Of a DNA stretch of 22,715 bases, positions 6,724 through 14,927 are shown one piece after another; positions within the stretch are counted from its first letter, which is position 1, and each line of letters opens with the position of its first letter. This DNA is from an uncultured Treponema sp. GTDB taxonomy: Bacteria > Spirochaetota > Spirochaetia > Treponematales > Treponemataceae. The translations under genes were made by a program, and so were the position numbers. The DNA is taken from the NCBI GenBank assembly GCA_938039145.1, contig CALHVG010000042.1:1-22715 (forward strand), given 5' to 3'. The notes below the pieces were generated by a model, which ran no database searches, had not been told where the DNA came from, and saw nothing but the letters and a program-made list of their open reading frames with translations.

Positions 6724-7578
6724 ATGAAAAAAAATCCGATTGCGCTCGCAGCCGTTTTTACGATTTTCCTTGCGTTTTTTTCATGCAGAACCACAGATTC
6801 CGTAGCAGAATCCGAAAAAAACATCCCCGTTGAACAAATGCTTCCGTCCGGCGGAAAAATTCAATGGACACAAATCGCAAAAGGAATCCGGACATTCCGA
6901 TTTTCAAATCCCATGTTCCGCATAAAATATCAGCTTGTGGAAATAGACCTTTCGAGTCCGGAACTTGAAATTACGCTCATGAAGCCGAATTTTCTCGGAA
7001 AAAGCCGCCGGCTCAAAAACCGAAGCGTAAAATCATTTGCAAAAGAAACCTCTTCCGTTGCGGCAATAAACACAACTCCGTTTTTTACAAAATCCAAACT
7101 GAACCCGTTTTCCGGCGGATTTCCGGCGGGAATCCAAATTGCGGACGGAAAAACTTTTATCGAGCCTAACGGAAAATACGCCGCCGCCGCATTCTTCAAA
7201 AATCCCGAAGGCGGATACAGAGGAACTTTTTTTGAAAGCCAAACGCAAATTTTTGAGCAGAATAAAGTTCCCGATATTGCAACAGGCGGATTTTGGATAA
7301 TTTTGAAAGACGGAAAGCCGCTCGAATTCAAAAAAATAAAAAACATAAGAACGTGCGCCGCATTGAAAGACGAAGGAAAAACGCTTCTACTGTTTGCGGG
7401 CTATGATTTCACATACATGGAATGCGCGGAATTTTTCAAAAAATTAGGTGCAGGAAGCGCAATGCAATTTGACGGCGGAAATTCCACAGCTCTTGTCATA
7501 AACGGAACATCCGTCATCAATTACGGGATAAAACGAAATGTTCCCGCCGCTATGGGATTCAAAATTAAAATCAATTAA
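6724..7578 (+). CDS. Lipoprotein with phosphodiester-glycosidase (NAGPA/DUF2233) domain
   Basis: The start at 6724 gives 284 residues beginning with a lipoprotein signal peptide; the lipobox is LAFFSC with Cys21 as the lipidated residue. A longer frame from 6670 would bury that signal. The rest matches the NAGPA/DUF2233 fold of the mammalian 'uncovering enzyme' and of bacterial phosphodiester glycosidases. It has the AAIN-TTPFF segment (about 113-121), the R-T-C-A-A-L strand near 209, and the signature QFDGGNSTALVINGT (about 248-262), whose DGG is conserved. A role in trimming sugar phosphodiesters of the envelope is inferred, not shown. No Shine-Dalgarno sequence is visible ahead of the ATG. 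Confidence 0.85.
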   Translation: MKKNPIALAAVFTIFLAFFSCRTTDSVAESEKNIPVEQMLPSGGKIQWTQIAKGIRTFRFSNPMFRIKYQLVEIDLSSPELEITLMKPNFLGKSRRLKNRSVKSFAKETSSVAAINTTPFFTKSKLNPFSGGFPAGIQIADGKTFIEPNGKYAAAAFFKNPEGGYRGTFFESQTQIFEQNKVPDIATGGFWIILKDGKPLEFKKIKNIRTCAALKDEGKTLLLFAGYDFTYMECAEFFKKLGAGSAMQFDGGNSTALVINGTSVINYGIKRNVPAAMGFKIKIN

Positions 7579-8162
7579 AACGAAAGCCCAAGGATTTTTC
7601 CCGCAGCCGAGAAAACGCGAATGAAACTTCAAAAGTTCCCCCGCCGTTCTTTATTGGACTTTCCCTAAATAATATGCGTAGAATAAAAATCATACAGATT
7701 TATGTAAGAAGAAAAATGCGGAGCACAAATTGTCAAAACACATTTTTTGGGGCAAAAATAGCCCGCTCGCATTTATAAAAAAATCCCGGATTATAATTTT
7801 TTTTGCCGCAAAAACTGAATCCAAAACTCACGGATTTTAGAAATTGCCGATTTTTTTGCGCATTTTAAAATTTCCCGGAACTGAAAACCGATTTTTAATT
7901 TTTCAGTTTTGCGTTTTTAGTAAAAATTATTCAGCAATACGGGAATTTTCGATTTTATGAAGATTTGCTGATTTTTGCGCACTTATTTAGCGCATGAAAA
8001 ACAGCGCAATCTATAAGCGAAATTTTGTTCTGCAAATCTCCGCTTTTTTGATGAAACAAAAATACGTTCAACAAACTTTACATTCCGTTCGGCAAAATCT
8101 GCAGCGTTTTTAGCGGAACTTTATATGCCTTTTAGAATAAACCGTTCAGTTCAATGAAAATA
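7579..8162. other. AT-rich intergenic region
   Basis: No coding region is supported in these 584 bases. AACTGAAAA (7879-7887) and TTTTCAGTT (7900-7908) form a 9-bp stem followed by TT and GCGTTTTT, a possible plus-strand terminator for the lipoprotein gene, but it is about 300 bases away. The remainder is A/T runs without evident structure. Confidence 0.45.
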
Positions 8163-8191
8163 TTGACGAATAATGCTTATTAAACTAAAAT
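8163..8191 (+). promoter_or_regulatory. Sigma-70-type promoter of the PilZ gene
   Basis: TTGACG (8163-8168), a 17-base spacer and TAAAAT (8186-8191) match the -35/-10 consensus at five of six positions each. The predicted start of transcription is about 8198. The first ATG of the downstream frame (8190) lies inside the -10 element and the second ATG is at 8199, so the message would be leaderless or nearly so. Confidence 0.6.
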
Positions 8192-9134
8192 GCTAAATAT
8201 GGCGACCAACATAGCTACAAATCAACTCACGAACAGATATTATGATTTGTATCGTGAAAATGAGATAACCTTTTCAAAAGATATTTTGCGTTCTCTTCGG
8301 CTGAACCCAAGGCAGATTTACGTAAAATGCGGGGGAGAGCAATGGCCATGTATCATTAATTCTACTTCATTTCAGATGGCCAAGATAATCATAGGAACTG
8401 CGGGCGGAGCATACCAAAAAATCACTAAAAAAGACGCACCGCCTGCAAATATCCGCTATTGTTTCATGGACGAGGACAACAATCCGCTGTTTTTTTTTAT
8501 TCCGTGCAAAGTTACAAACGTCACGTCCTATATGAATTCCAACGAACTTTCAATAATCACATTAACATTCACACAAAGACCGCCTGACGATTTGATTCTT
8601 AGGCTCGGTTCTTTGATGGACGCAAATTCAAGTTTTGTAAACCGCAAAGACGAACGAATCCTTCTGAACGAAAACACAAAACGTGCGCTCGGCATAAGCA
8701 AAAATGAATCATTTGTGTATGTTCAAAATGTGCCGCGCCGATGCATAATTTGGGATATTTCGTTTTCGGGAACAAAAATAATCATTATGGGAGTCCCGAA
8801 CTTTCTGAAAGGAAGGGAGTGCAGCATAAGATTCATATTTTCCGATCCTGACGAAATCATCGACGTAAAGGGGACAATCGTAAAAGTCGACATGGTAGAA
8901 GGCAGAAGAGACCTTGTTACCGCCGGAATAAAATTCGATGAAAAGCAGGTGCCGCTTTCTTACAAATTGCGTATAAATGACTTTTTTTCCTTTAACAAGA
9001 AGATTTTTTTGGAATCCCAGGAACAGGAAAGAGAAAACGACCCTACAAAAATTATCGTAAACGCAAAACGGGCGCAGGAACTGCAGGCTGAAGAAGACGC
9101 AAGAAACGGCATCGTAAACGCCCAAATTTCCTAA
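8190..9134 (+). CDS. PilZ-domain protein, probable c-di-GMP receptor
   Basis: The protein is 314 residues from the ATG at 8190, or 311 from the ATG at 8199, which the overlapping promoter favours. Neither start has a Shine-Dalgarno sequence. The N-terminal half (about 20-140) is a beta-rich domain of the kind that precedes PilZ in flagellar brake-type proteins. The PilZ half carries both halves of the c-di-GMP binding signature: R-K-D-E-R (152-156, RxxxR) and D-I-S-F-S-G (189-194, DxSxxG). A charged C-terminal tail (about 275-314) follows. PilZ proteins change partner activity on binding c-di-GMP, for example in motility. A TPR gene follows 22 bp later, so the two are probably co-expressed. 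The unusually long spacing between the two motifs is noted. Confidence 0.82.
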   Translation: MLNMATNIATNQLTNRYYDLYRENEITFSKDILRSLRLNPRQIYVKCGGEQWPCIINSTSFQMAKIIIGTAGGAYQKITKKDAPPANIRYCFMDEDNNPLFFFIPCKVTNVTSYMNSNELSIITLTFTQRPPDDLILRLGSLMDANSSFVNRKDERILLNENTKRALGISKNESFVYVQNVPRRCIIWDISFSGTKIIIMGVPNFLKGRECSIRFIFSDPDEIIDVKGTIVKVDMVEGRRDLVTAGIKFDEKQVPLSYKLRINDFFSFNKKIFLESQEQERENDPTKIIVNAKRAQELQAEEDARNGIVNAQIS

Positions 9135-9156
9135 GGCGCAAAACGCAGGAACAAAA

Positions 9157-10314
9157 ATGAACCCAAAAAACTCCCTTGAATCGGTGTATTTTATAAATAT
9201 CCCCGAAGATTTTTCGTTTTCACAAACGGCTTTGGAAATCGACAGAACTGTTCCGCTTCCGGTGCAGAAAAAAAGCGACACGCCCGATTCTCCGGGCAGC
9301 TTCAGCATTAAAGAGCTTGAGCCGGAACAAATTCTTGCAGGAATACTTTCAGTTCTTGCACACGATAAAAACAATCCGCACCTTGACTACTATCGTTCCA
9401 TCCTTAAAAAAGCTCGTCCGGACATAGAAAAGGAACTTTCGGAAGCAGCCGTACTCAAAGCAAAAAACGAAGACTGGGACATGGCTGAAGAACTTTTTCT
9501 TACGCTCAGAGGAATATCGCCGGAAAATCCTGCAATTTTACTGAACACGGCTGTATTTCTTGACCAACGCGCCGAAAGTTACAGGCGGAGCGGGCTTCAC
9601 GAAGATGCCGACGCATACGACAACGACGCCTTGAACTTCTACAACCGGGCAATGGAAGCGGAACCGCCGCTTGCGGACGCATTTTTCAATGCAGGATTTT
9701 TTCATCTTAAACAGCATAATTTTTCCAAGGCAAAAGATGCTTTTGAAACGTACATCGCCCTTACCTGTGATATAAGCGACGAAGAACTGGGCGAAAACGG
9801 TATCTACAAAAAGGAACGCGCGCAGGAAATCATAAACGGCATCTCAAACGACAACATGGAAGACCTGTCGTTCAGAAACGCATACAAATTAATCTCATCG
9901 GGGCAGGAAGAAAAAGGCCTTGAAGAAATAAAGAAATTTCTTGAGAAAAACCCGAAAGTCTGGAAGGCATGGTTCATTTTGGGCTGGGGATTAAGAAAAA
10001 TCTGTCATTGGGAACAAGCGGAACAAGCTTTTTTACAGGCACTTGATTGCGGCGGAAACCAAAACGCCGATTGCCACAATGAACTTGCGCTCTGCCTGAT
10101 GGAACTTGGAAATCTGAAAGATGCAAAAAAGAATCTCCTGAAAGCGCTTGAAATTTCCCCTGAAGACATAAAAATCATTTCGAATTTGGGATACCTAAGC
10201 TTAAAAGAAGGAAATGTCGAAGAAGCGAAAAAATTCTTTAGGACGGTTCTTGTGTATGATCCGAAAGACACAATAGCCGGAAAAGAACTGGAAAAGTTGG
10301 AAAGAAAATCGTAA
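9157..10314 (+). CDS. Tetratricopeptide-repeat protein
   Basis: This 385-residue protein has no signal peptide or membrane segment, so it is probably cytoplasmic. Residues about 1-100 are irregular. From about 105 onward there are TPR units, the clearest being WDMAEELFLTLRGISPENP, then FFNAGFFHLKQHNFSKAKDA, WKAWFILGWGLRKICHWEQA, CHNELALCLMELGNLKDA and IISNLGYLSLKEGNVEEA. TPRs are protein-protein docking scaffolds. AGGA lies 7 bases before the ATG. The gene follows the PilZ gene closely and may encode a partner or effector of that receptor; this is an inference from position. Its stop is 16 bp from the convergent DUF192 gene, with no hairpin between. Confidence 0.85.
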   Translation: MNPKNSLESVYFINIPEDFSFSQTALEIDRTVPLPVQKKSDTPDSPGSFSIKELEPEQILAGILSVLAHDKNNPHLDYYRSILKKARPDIEKELSEAAVLKAKNEDWDMAEELFLTLRGISPENPAILLNTAVFLDQRAESYRRSGLHEDADAYDNDALNFYNRAMEAEPPLADAFFNAGFFHLKQHNFSKAKDAFETYIALTCDISDEELGENGIYKKERAQEIINGISNDNMEDLSFRNAYKLISSGQEEKGLEEIKKFLEKNPKVWKAWFILGWGLRKICHWEQAEQAFLQALDCGGNQNADCHNELALCLMELGNLKDAKKNLLKALEISPEDIKIISNLGYLSLKEGNVEEAKKFFRTVLVYDPKDTIAGKELEKLERKS

Positions 10315-10330
10315 CCGTTTTTTAGAAGAA

Positions 10331-10804
10331 CTAGTCCAAAAAATCCATGTCAAGCCTGTCGCCGACATTTATTCCATTTTCATAAAACCAGCCTTTCGGA
10401 ACTTCAAGAGCGTAACGTACGTAGGCTGTGCTTACGATGGGGCTAAGGCTGAAAGGTGTCATGTCGAATATGTCCTTGATTTTTCCGTCGGCACTGATGT
10501 AAGCGATGGAAAGTGCGGTCGGCGTATTTTTCATCCAAAAATTCAGAATTTGATCGCCTTCAAAAACAAACAGCATTCCCGTTCCGTTCGGGATTCGTTT
10601 TCTGAACATAAAACCTTTTTGACGCGATTCAAACGTGTCGGCGATTTCTGCCCGGACAACGACTTTTTTCCCGTCCGCCGCTAGGATTTCTATATTTTTT
10701 TTTGCAAGCATCGATTTTCCGCACGAAACAAAAATCAAAAATAACAGCGAAAAGAAAACAAGGGATGTTTTTTTCGACAAAGAAAATATTTCAGCTCTTT
10801 TCAT
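10331..10804 (-). CDS. DUF192 family lipoprotein
   Basis: This 157-residue protein has a lipoprotein signal (hydrophobic core LVFFSLLFLIF, lipobox FVSC at about residues 25-28). The DUF192 domain is plain: VRAEIADTFESRQKGFMFRK, then GTGMLFVFEGDQILNFWMKN-T, then a strand IAYISADGKI. The family is widespread in bacteria and archaea with no settled function. The ATG is preceded by GGA at 6 bases. Its start lies 10 bp after the stop of the preceding exported-protein gene, so it is the last gene of the cyclic-nucleotide operon. No terminator is visible between it and the convergent TPR gene. Confidence 0.88.
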   Translation of the reverse strand: MKRAEIFSLSKKTSLVFFSLLFLIFVSCGKSMLAKKNIEILAADGKKVVVRAEIADTFESRQKGFMFRKRIPNGTGMLFVFEGDQILNFWMKNTPTALSIAYISADGKIKDIFDMTPFSLSPIVSTAYVRYALEVPKGWFYENGINVGDRLDMDFLD

Positions 10805-10814
10805 AATTTTCCGT

Positions 10815-11372
10815 TCAAAGGCTATCCAAAAACATTTCCCTTGTTATTTCCGTGGCGGAAGGCAAAACAAGGCTCTTGTCCTGAAGACGTTTGAAAGTCG
10901 CTTTGTCAACATATTTCAAAGTAAGCGGACGTTCAAGGCTCATCGTGCAGCCGTCCGATTCCCAGACCGATTTTTCGGGAGAAAGCGAAACCGGATCTCC
11001 GTATTTTTTGCAAAGCTGGTCAAATATGCTGAAATGGTCCATGCGCTCCCTGTTGATGTTTATCATGATTATGTAAAGTTTTTCGTCGTAAAACTGAAAC
11101 CAGCAGCGTTCCAAAAAAGAATATTCGTGTCCGGCAACCGCATCCGTTTCGATAAGGATTCGGTTTTCTCCCGGAAGAAGCGAAACGTCCCGTTCTCCGT
11201 GGTAACCGAACTCCGAATTTTTGCGCAAAGCTTTTTTTGCCTCGGAAAGGCTCATTCCAAGTTTTACGCCACCATATCCGTCGGGAACGGTTTTTTTTTC
11301 GGCGAAAAGTCCGGCGGAAACCAAAATTAAAATACAAAAACAAAAAATAAATCTTGACGCTGAGCTAAACAT
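10815..11372 (-). CDS. Small exported protein of unknown function
   Basis: Starting at 11372 the protein is 185 residues and begins with a signal peptide (FIFCFCILILVSAGLFA, cleavage near AGLFA/EKK). AGGA lies 6 bases upstream. An in-frame ATG 21 codons further upstream would add a lysine/arginine-rich tail overlapping the previous gene and is rejected. The mature part opens with YGGVKLGMSLSEAKKALRKN, a pattern seen in periplasmic proteins that compare a 'slope' of paired beta-alpha units, but I cannot name the family with confidence. It sits 13 bp after the double cyclic-nucleotide-binding gene. Confidence 0.75.
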   Translation of the reverse strand: MFSSASRFIFCFCILILVSAGLFAEKKTVPDGYGGVKLGMSLSEAKKALRKNSEFGYHGERDVSLLPGENRILIETDAVAGHEYSFLERCWFQFYDEKLYIIMININRERMDHFSIFDQLCKKYGDPVSLSPEKSVWESDGCTMSLERPLTLKYVDKATFKRLQDKSLVLPSATEITREMFLDSL

Positions 11373-11385
11373 TTCCAGTCCTTTT

Positions 11386-12576
11386 CTATTGGCTTTTGTT
11401 CTTTTCCGCTTCCTGTTTTTTGAAGATGGCGGCAAGTTTTATAATTTCCTGACAATCAGGAATGAATATTTTTTCATTAACCAGCCTGATGTTCTTCTGA
11501 TTTTGAAGAGCCGTCAACGCTGTCGGCTGCTGTTTTTGCGGAATCGCACACATATCAATCAAATCTTGAAAAGTTATAGCAGTCTGATACGAACCGAAAA
11601 GTTTTCTGTCCTTTTCAAGCTGAATCGAAAGCATATCAATTGCTTTATGTAACGGCTCTTTAAATCTTGTGTTGGAAAGTTGTCTGTACATCGCCCAAAG
11701 CCTATCGGCAAAGGTTATGGTAAGACGAGAAATGAGCTGCGAGTGAATCGAAACCATGTGATTGAAATTTTTCTGGTTCACCACCATCACCTTGCAGTTT
11801 TCCTGCGCAATCGCACTTGCGGAACGTGTCTTGTTTTCCAGAAGAGCCATCTCACCGAACATATCGCCTTTTTTAAGAATCGAAAGAATCATTTCTTTTC
11901 CGTTAACCACTTTTGAAATCTTTACCTGCCCTTCCTGAATCACAAAAAGGTCAGAACCGGTCTGGTTTTCAGCCATTATCATCGTGCCTTTAGGATAATC
12001 CCGTACAAGTTCGTCCGTAGGCTCATAGTAAACGGCATGCGACACAGACTTTAATTCGGCAAACCTTTTCTTCGCCCGCTCCTTTTCAATTCCTTGGGGG
12101 CATTCCTTTAAATAACTGTAATAGGCGTAAGAAGCGATGTCATACAGACCGTTTTTGTCGTAATATTCCGCCACCTTGAAAATCTGTTCCTGTGTGCCGG
12201 AAGAAACATTGTTAAGCGTAAGCTGAGTAAGCTGTTCGTTCATTTCACGCATTCGGTTTGAAAAAGTTCGAATGATTTTCATAGCGATCGGCACGTTGCT
12301 TTCAATCAGCGAAGGATATTGTTCCCTGGTTACTGCGATGGCCTTAGTGTCCTCGACGGCGATTGCGTTTTCCATCTGCGCATGACAAGCCATGCACGGA
12401 ATGACGCCCAAAAAATCGCCGGTGCTAAGGATTTTCGTCGAGTTTTTTCCGGGGTCAAGCGTATTGAAAACGTTCACCCGTCCCGATTGAATGATGTAAA
12501 ATCTGTCGTTGTTGTCCGCTCCGTCTACCAGAACATATGAGCCTTTTTTGAATTCAACAAAAGATAACTGAAACAA
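11386..12576 (-). CDS. Double cyclic-nucleotide-binding-domain protein (second copy)
   Basis: This 396-residue protein has three parts. An N-terminal cNMP-binding fold spans about 1-115. A helical linker (about 130-172) looks TPR-like, with IFKVAEYYDKNGLYDIASYA. A second cNMP-binding domain spans about 180-300, followed by a C-terminal winged-helix-like region (about 305-385). The second domain has an intact phosphate-binding cassette (F240-G-E-M-A-L-L and R251-S-A-S). The first has GDFLGVIPCMACH with no G-E and no arginine, so it probably does not bind nucleotide in the standard way. The start is TTG, which aligns exactly with the start of the paralogue. There is a 20-bp gap after the upstream paralogue, indicating one operon. 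DNA binding is likely but unproven. Confidence 0.87.
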   Translation of the reverse strand: MFQLSFVEFKKGSYVLVDGADNNDRFYIIQSGRVNVFNTLDPGKNSTKILSTGDFLGVIPCMACHAQMENAIAVEDTKAIAVTREQYPSLIESNVPIAMKIIRTFSNRMREMNEQLTQLTLNNVSSGTQEQIFKVAEYYDKNGLYDIASYAYYSYLKECPQGIEKERAKKRFAELKSVSHAVYYEPTDELVRDYPKGTMIMAENQTGSDLFVIQEGQVKISKVVNGKEMILSILKKGDMFGEMALLENKTRSASAIAQENCKVMVVNQKNFNHMVSIHSQLISRLTITFADRLWAMYRQLSNTRFKEPLHKAIDMLSIQLEKDRKLFGSYQTAITFQDLIDMCAIPQKQQPTALTALQNQKNIRLVNEKIFIPDCQEIIKLAAIFKKQEAEKNKSQ

Positions 12577-12596
12577 ATCCGACCAACCTGATTTTT

Positions 12597-13787
12597 CTAC
12601 GTATTAGCCTGCATTTCTTTTGCGTTCTTTTTTCTGAAGAATGACGCTTGCTTTAAAAGTTCCTGACAATTGGGAATAAAAATTTTCCCGTTGTTTTCTT
12701 TTATGCTGGCTTCACTCTGAATCTGATAGATTATGGATGGCTTGAGTTTTTCAGGAATCACGCACATATTCATCAAATCCGAAACGCTTATATCTGTCTG
12801 ATATTGCCCCGTAAAAACCCTCGCCTTTTCAAGCTGCAAGGCCAGCATATCCACAATTTTGTAAATCGGCTTTTGCAAGGCGGAATTATCAAGCTGCCTG
12901 TACATCGCCCAAAGTCTGTCGGCAAGCGTTATAGTAAGGCGCGAAATCAGCTGGGGCTGGGTCATTACCATCTGGTCAAAGTTCTGCCTGTTCACGACCA
13001 TAAGCCGACAATCGGAATTAGCGATTGCGCAGGCGGAACGGGGCTTATTCTCAAGAAGAGCCATTTCGCCGAACATATCGCCTTTATGAAGAACCGCCAG
13101 CACAACTTCTACCCCGTTCACTATCTTTGAAATCGCGACAGTGCCTTCCTGAATCACAAACATTTCCGCACCTTTTTGGCTTTCCGCCATTATCATCGTA
13201 CCTTGCGGATACATTCGTGTAAGATCGATCGACGGCTCAAGGTACACCGCCTGAGAACGGTTTCTGTATTGAGAAAACTTTTTTAGCGCAATGTCCCTGT
13301 GAATCCCGTCGGGACATTCTTTTAGATAGCGATAGTATGCGTACGAAGCGATTGAAATCTCGCCTTTTTCGTCATAACACTTTGCGACCTCGAAGATGTG
13401 CTCGGGCGTATCCACCGAAACATTTTTCAGTGTGGATTTTGCAAGATCGTCATTCATCTGCCGCATCCGCATGGCAAAAGTGCGAATCACCTTCAACGCA
13501 ATCGGGCTGTTCGTTGATATCAATTCAGAATACTGGTCTTTAAGAACGGAAATCGCTCGCACGTCGGTTGCCGCAATAACATTCTCAACCTGGGAATGAT
13601 TCGAAAGGCATGAGACAACTCCGGTAAAATCGCCCGGACCTTGCGTCCTTCGAGATTCACTGGGAGCGCTTGATTTGAAACAGTTCACTTTTCCCGACTG
13701 GAGTATATAAAAACGATCGCAATTTTCTTTACCTTCGACCAAAAGGTAAGCTCCCGCCCTTATGTTTACAAACGATAACTTTAACAC
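12597..13787 (-). CDS. Double cyclic-nucleotide-binding-domain protein (first copy)
   Basis: It has the same 396-residue length and architecture as the neighbour at 11386-12576, and the two clearly arose by tandem duplication. Domain two keeps the binding cassette (F239-G-E-M-A-L-L and R250-S-A-C). Domain one again lacks the Glu and Arg (GDFTGVVSCLSNH). The helix ISRLTITLADRLWAMYRQL after domain two is almost identical in both and may be the signalling or dimer helix. The C-terminal part has the spacing of a Crp-type helix-turn-helix (DLMNMCVIPEKLKPSIIYQI) but is divergent. The start codon is GTG with AGGGG about 7 bases upstream. It follows murB after 32 bp. In T. pallidum a cNMP-binding gene also adjoins murB, as I remember it. 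Confidence 0.87.
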   Translation of the reverse strand: MLKLSFVNIRAGAYLLVEGKENCDRFYILQSGKVNCFKSSAPSESRRTQGPGDFTGVVSCLSNHSQVENVIAATDVRAISVLKDQYSELISTNSPIALKVIRTFAMRMRQMNDDLAKSTLKNVSVDTPEHIFEVAKCYDEKGEISIASYAYYRYLKECPDGIHRDIALKKFSQYRNRSQAVYLEPSIDLTRMYPQGTMIMAESQKGAEMFVIQEGTVAISKIVNGVEVVLAVLHKGDMFGEMALLENKPRSACAIANSDCRLMVVNRQNFDQMVMTQPQLISRLTITLADRLWAMYRQLDNSALQKPIYKIVDMLALQLEKARVFTGQYQTDISVSDLMNMCVIPEKLKPSIIYQIQSEASIKENNGKIFIPNCQELLKQASFFRKKNAKEMQANT

Positions 13788-13819
13788 TCCAAATCCCCTT
13801 TATGCTCGCCCCGAAACAT

Positions 13820-14791
13820 TTAGAAAAAAACAATCTCAGGTTCTAATTTAAATCCTTTCCTTTCCTCTACTGTATTAACGACATATTCCACAAGATTTTT
13901 TACATCTTTTTGTGTCGCGCCGCCAAGATTGATGATAAAATTCCCGTGGAACGGTGCGACCTGGGCATTTCCAATCTTCGTTCCCCTTAGTCCACATTCG
14001 TCGATTATTTTACCGCTCGGAGAGCCGAAAAGATGATTGTTCTTAAAAACGCTTCCCGCACTCGGAAAATCAAAGTGCCTTCGCTCGGCACGCGCCCGAA
14101 TGTATTTTTCGTTCAGACCGACAAGATTTTCCCGCTCGCCTTCAGTGCGTTTTTCCAGCTTAAAAATTCCTTGAAGCACAAAAGCATTTCCTTTTTGGAA
14201 CGGAGATTTTTTATATCCCCAAAGTTCTTCATGAGCAAGGGAGGAAGAAAAATCCCTCTCCTCCATTGTGTCGATGTCCAAAAAAACGCCGCCGACAAGA
14301 AGTTCGCTTATGGATTTTTCAAAACACCGTGCATTCATGTACATGGCTCCGCCCACCGAACCGGGAAGGCCCGAAAAATTTTCAAGTCCCCAAAGATTGT
14401 TGTCCGTGCAATAAGAAACAAGTTCTTCCATGGAAGTGCCTGCCGCACACGCCACAAGAACCGATTCAGCTGCGTCGGGCTTTTTTTCAGAATCCTTGAA
14501 GTCAGAATGAAAACATCCCTTCATTTTTGCGGTGGAAATCACAACGCCCTCAAAAACGCCGTCCCGGAACACGATGTTGCTTCCGCCACCCAAAATCAAA
14601 TACGGAATCTGATATTTTTTTACAAGAGAAAATATATCCTGAATCTGAAATGTTTCTTCGGGCGCTACAAACACCGAAGCGATGCCGCCTATTTTGAAAG
14701 TCGTCAAGGGGGCTATTTCTTCGTCAAATCTGACAGTCCCTGAAAATCCTGTGTTGTCTATGAATTCCCTAAAAATCTTTTTAATTTCCAT
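13820..14791 (-). CDS. murB: UDP-N-acetylenolpyruvoylglucosamine reductase
   Basis: MurB is the FAD- and NADPH-dependent enzyme that makes UDP-N-acetylmuramate in the cytoplasm, the second committed step of peptidoglycan synthesis. The 323-residue protein shows the FAD-binding motifs TTFKIGG (31-37) and LILGGGSNIV (66-74), then GLPGSVGGAMYMNA (141-154), a YKKSPF loop near 193, the proton-donating Ser247 in SAGSVFKNN and the C-terminal Glu319 in LEPEI. No clear Shine-Dalgarno sequence precedes the ATG. The 136-bp gap upstream may contain its own promoter (TAAATT and TATATT lie on the minus strand near 14805), but no firm -35 was found. Confidence 0.97.
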   Translation of the reverse strand: MEIKKIFREFIDNTGFSGTVRFDEEIAPLTTFKIGGIASVFVAPEETFQIQDIFSLVKKYQIPYLILGGGSNIVFRDGVFEGVVISTAKMKGCFHSDFKDSEKKPDAAESVLVACAAGTSMEELVSYCTDNNLWGLENFSGLPGSVGGAMYMNARCFEKSISELLVGGVFLDIDTMEERDFSSSLAHEELWGYKKSPFQKGNAFVLQGIFKLEKRTEGERENLVGLNEKYIRARAERRHFDFPSAGSVFKNNHLFGSPSGKIIDECGLRGTKIGNAQVAPFHGNFIINLGGATQKDVKNLVEYVVNTVEERKGFKLEPEIVFF

Positions 14792-14927
14792 AACAATTTA
14801 TGACCAAATATAATTTACACTTTTTTTGCGTTTCTTACCACACAAGAAAAAGCGGATTCATCATTATGAAAAGAGATTTAATGCGTTAGGATGATTTTTT
14901 AAATTCTCAGGAATCACATAAAATCCG

